Part shown: positions 63,011-64,000 of the stretch, one piece after another
Layout of the letters: every line of letters starts with the position of its first letter
Position numbering within the stretch: position 1 is the first letter of the stretch
Source: Skeletonema tropicum
Lineage: Eukaryota; Bacillariophyta; Thalassiosirophyceae; Thalassiosirales; Thalassiosiraceae
Assembly: GCA_037178625.1 (NCBI GenBank)
Contig: CM074135.1
Coordinates: 1,304,001 to 1,368,000 of the forward strand
Length of the DNA stretch: 64,000 nucleotides
Direction: 5' to 3'
Notes under the pieces: model-generated
The model's database searches: none
Told to the model about the DNA's origin: nothing
What the model saw: the letters and a program-made list of their open reading frames with translations, nothing else
Made by a program: the position numbers and the translations under genes

Positions 63011-63372
63011 TTTGATATCGTTTATGATCAGGTAGGAGCATTACGATAGGATTGTAATACATTGAACACATTCTTAGCAGGAGTTCGGCGTTTTTTTTTT
63101 TCGCTACACATATTGTTTCCTGGTAAGCTTGCATGAGTCAAGGGAATCAAATGATTTCGATAGTTTTGAATTTGTTGGGTTTTAGCGAATCATATGTTTG
63201 GGTTCGGCACGATAGGGGTCAAGAATTTCAGGATGATACGAACAGTTATTGAATCGTACATAGAAAATGAGCTATAAGTTTGGAGTCTAAATCAGCTCTA
63301 CTACTAAGAGATGTGAAGTTGGAGCTAATAGGTCTAGTGCCTCAAGTTAATCGCTGGCTAACTTTGATTGTA
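63011..63372. other. Spacer between opposed satellite arrays
   Basis: About 360 bp with a 10-T run near 63092. No gene and no copy of the satellite is visible. Confidence 0.5.
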
Positions 63373-63840
63373 CCTCTCACATCAGCAACGAGGCTGTAGC
63401 ACCGCTTCTACGGACGCTAGTCGTCTGAGCAGCACGAATGAGCTTGTTTAGTATCACCGCCGACTATAATGGGCCTCTAGAAGCGGCTCATGCCCATACT
63501 GACGGCGATAGATACGATTTGGTTGGATCTGGTGCTGCGAGACAGCCCACACTGGACCTCTCACATCAGCAACGAGGCTGTAGCACCGCTTCTACGGACG
63601 CTAGTCGTCTGAGCAGTACGAATGAGCTTGTTCAGTATCACCGCCGACTTTAATGAGCCTCTAGAAGCGGCTCATGCCCATACTGACGGCGATAGATACG
63701 ATTTGGTTGGATCTGGTGCTGCTAGACAGCCCACACTGGACCTCTCACATCAGCAACGAGGCTGTAGCACCGCTTCTACGGACGCTAGTCGTCTGAGCAG
63801 TACGAATGAGCTTGTTTAGTATCACCGCCGACTATAATGG
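63373..63840 (+). repeat. 184-bp satellite, direct orientation, 2.5 copies
   Basis: Units start with CCTCTCACATCAGCAACGAGG at 63373, 63557 and 63741, exactly 184 bp apart and almost identical. They align with the reverse complement of the array at 62400-63010: GCTTCTACGGACGCTAGTCGTCTG against GCTTCTACGTACTCTTTCTGTCTG-like sequence, and CTAGAAGCGGC(T/C)CATGC in both. This array is more homogeneous, so it is younger. Confidence 0.9.
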
Positions 63841-64000
63841 GCCACTCTTATGGTATTCGCGTGCAACATCCATGTTTATCGACACGCCTTGAGACGTTTG
63901 GGTTCAGCTTTTAGGTTGTAGATAATGTTCGATGGTAGTTTATTGCAGTACAGGGTGCGATCTGGGAAATTATAGGTGCTACAGCACATGTTCGTTATCA

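Noticed and set aside
1..64000. CRISPR arrays, operons and bacterial-type ribosome binding sites
   Set aside because: The window is eukaryotic, with GT-AG introns, signal peptides and a cytosolic eukaryotic ribosomal protein; no such structures are present.

Overview
This is a eukaryotic nuclear window, most likely from a diatom and probably a centric one. Genes are close-packed with few short GT-AG introns (mostly 68-95 nt). Several predicted proteins carry a signal peptide followed by a Phe-containing SAFA/QCF-type cleavage site, as in diatom plastid presequences. Cys-rich, Pro/Thr-rich wall-type proteins and a duplicated glycosyltransferase-like protein also fit. The genus is inferred, not proven.

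Layout. 1-8.3 kb: two divergent paralogous multi-pass sensor kinases (the left one runs off the edge) flank a 3.4-kb repeat island. 8.4-18.6 kb: MRS2/CorA-type Mg transporter, F-box-like/LamG-like protein, TPR-like protein, DHHC-like acyltransferase with a DHFC motif, TMEM43-like protein. 18.6-28.7 kb: hydrolase-RWD-GTPase fusion, MYND protein, MON1, malonyl-CoA decarboxylase, DOMON surface protein. 29.9-41.2 kb: ribosomal protein eL31, three low-complexity or unrecognised genes, DNAJC17-like protein, nucleotide-sugar transporter, a plastid-type protein, cysteine synthase, sulfotransferase. 41.2-64 kb: a 1.1-kb terminal-inverted-repeat element, a 13-module Cys-rich/DNRLRE membrane protein, tRNA-dihydrouridine synthase, an acidic protein, a hairpin MITE and a 0.66-kb DNA transposon remnant, the glycosyltransferase-like protein, an aldo-keto reductase with a C-terminal VHL-like domain, a plastid-type Kelch protein, a large Cys-rich wall-type protein, and two oppositely oriented arrays of a ~183-bp satellite. 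Most neighbouring genes are divergent or convergent, with convergent stop codons often under 120 bp apart.

Main anomaly. Many left-half genes read as clear homologues only if the frame changes mid-gene. I count about 14 single +1 changes and three of net -1/+2, in nine genes, all between about 0.8 and 33.5 kb. From 34 to 64 kb about 20 kb of coding sequence shows none. Four of the changes fall on or within a few codons of an in-frame TGA/TAG, at positions set by conserved or family-like sequence. Consensus error, pseudogenes and genuine +1 frameshifting all remain possible; the regional restriction favours consensus error. Coordinates of affected genes span the whole reading and introns. Starts given are ATG codons unless stated.
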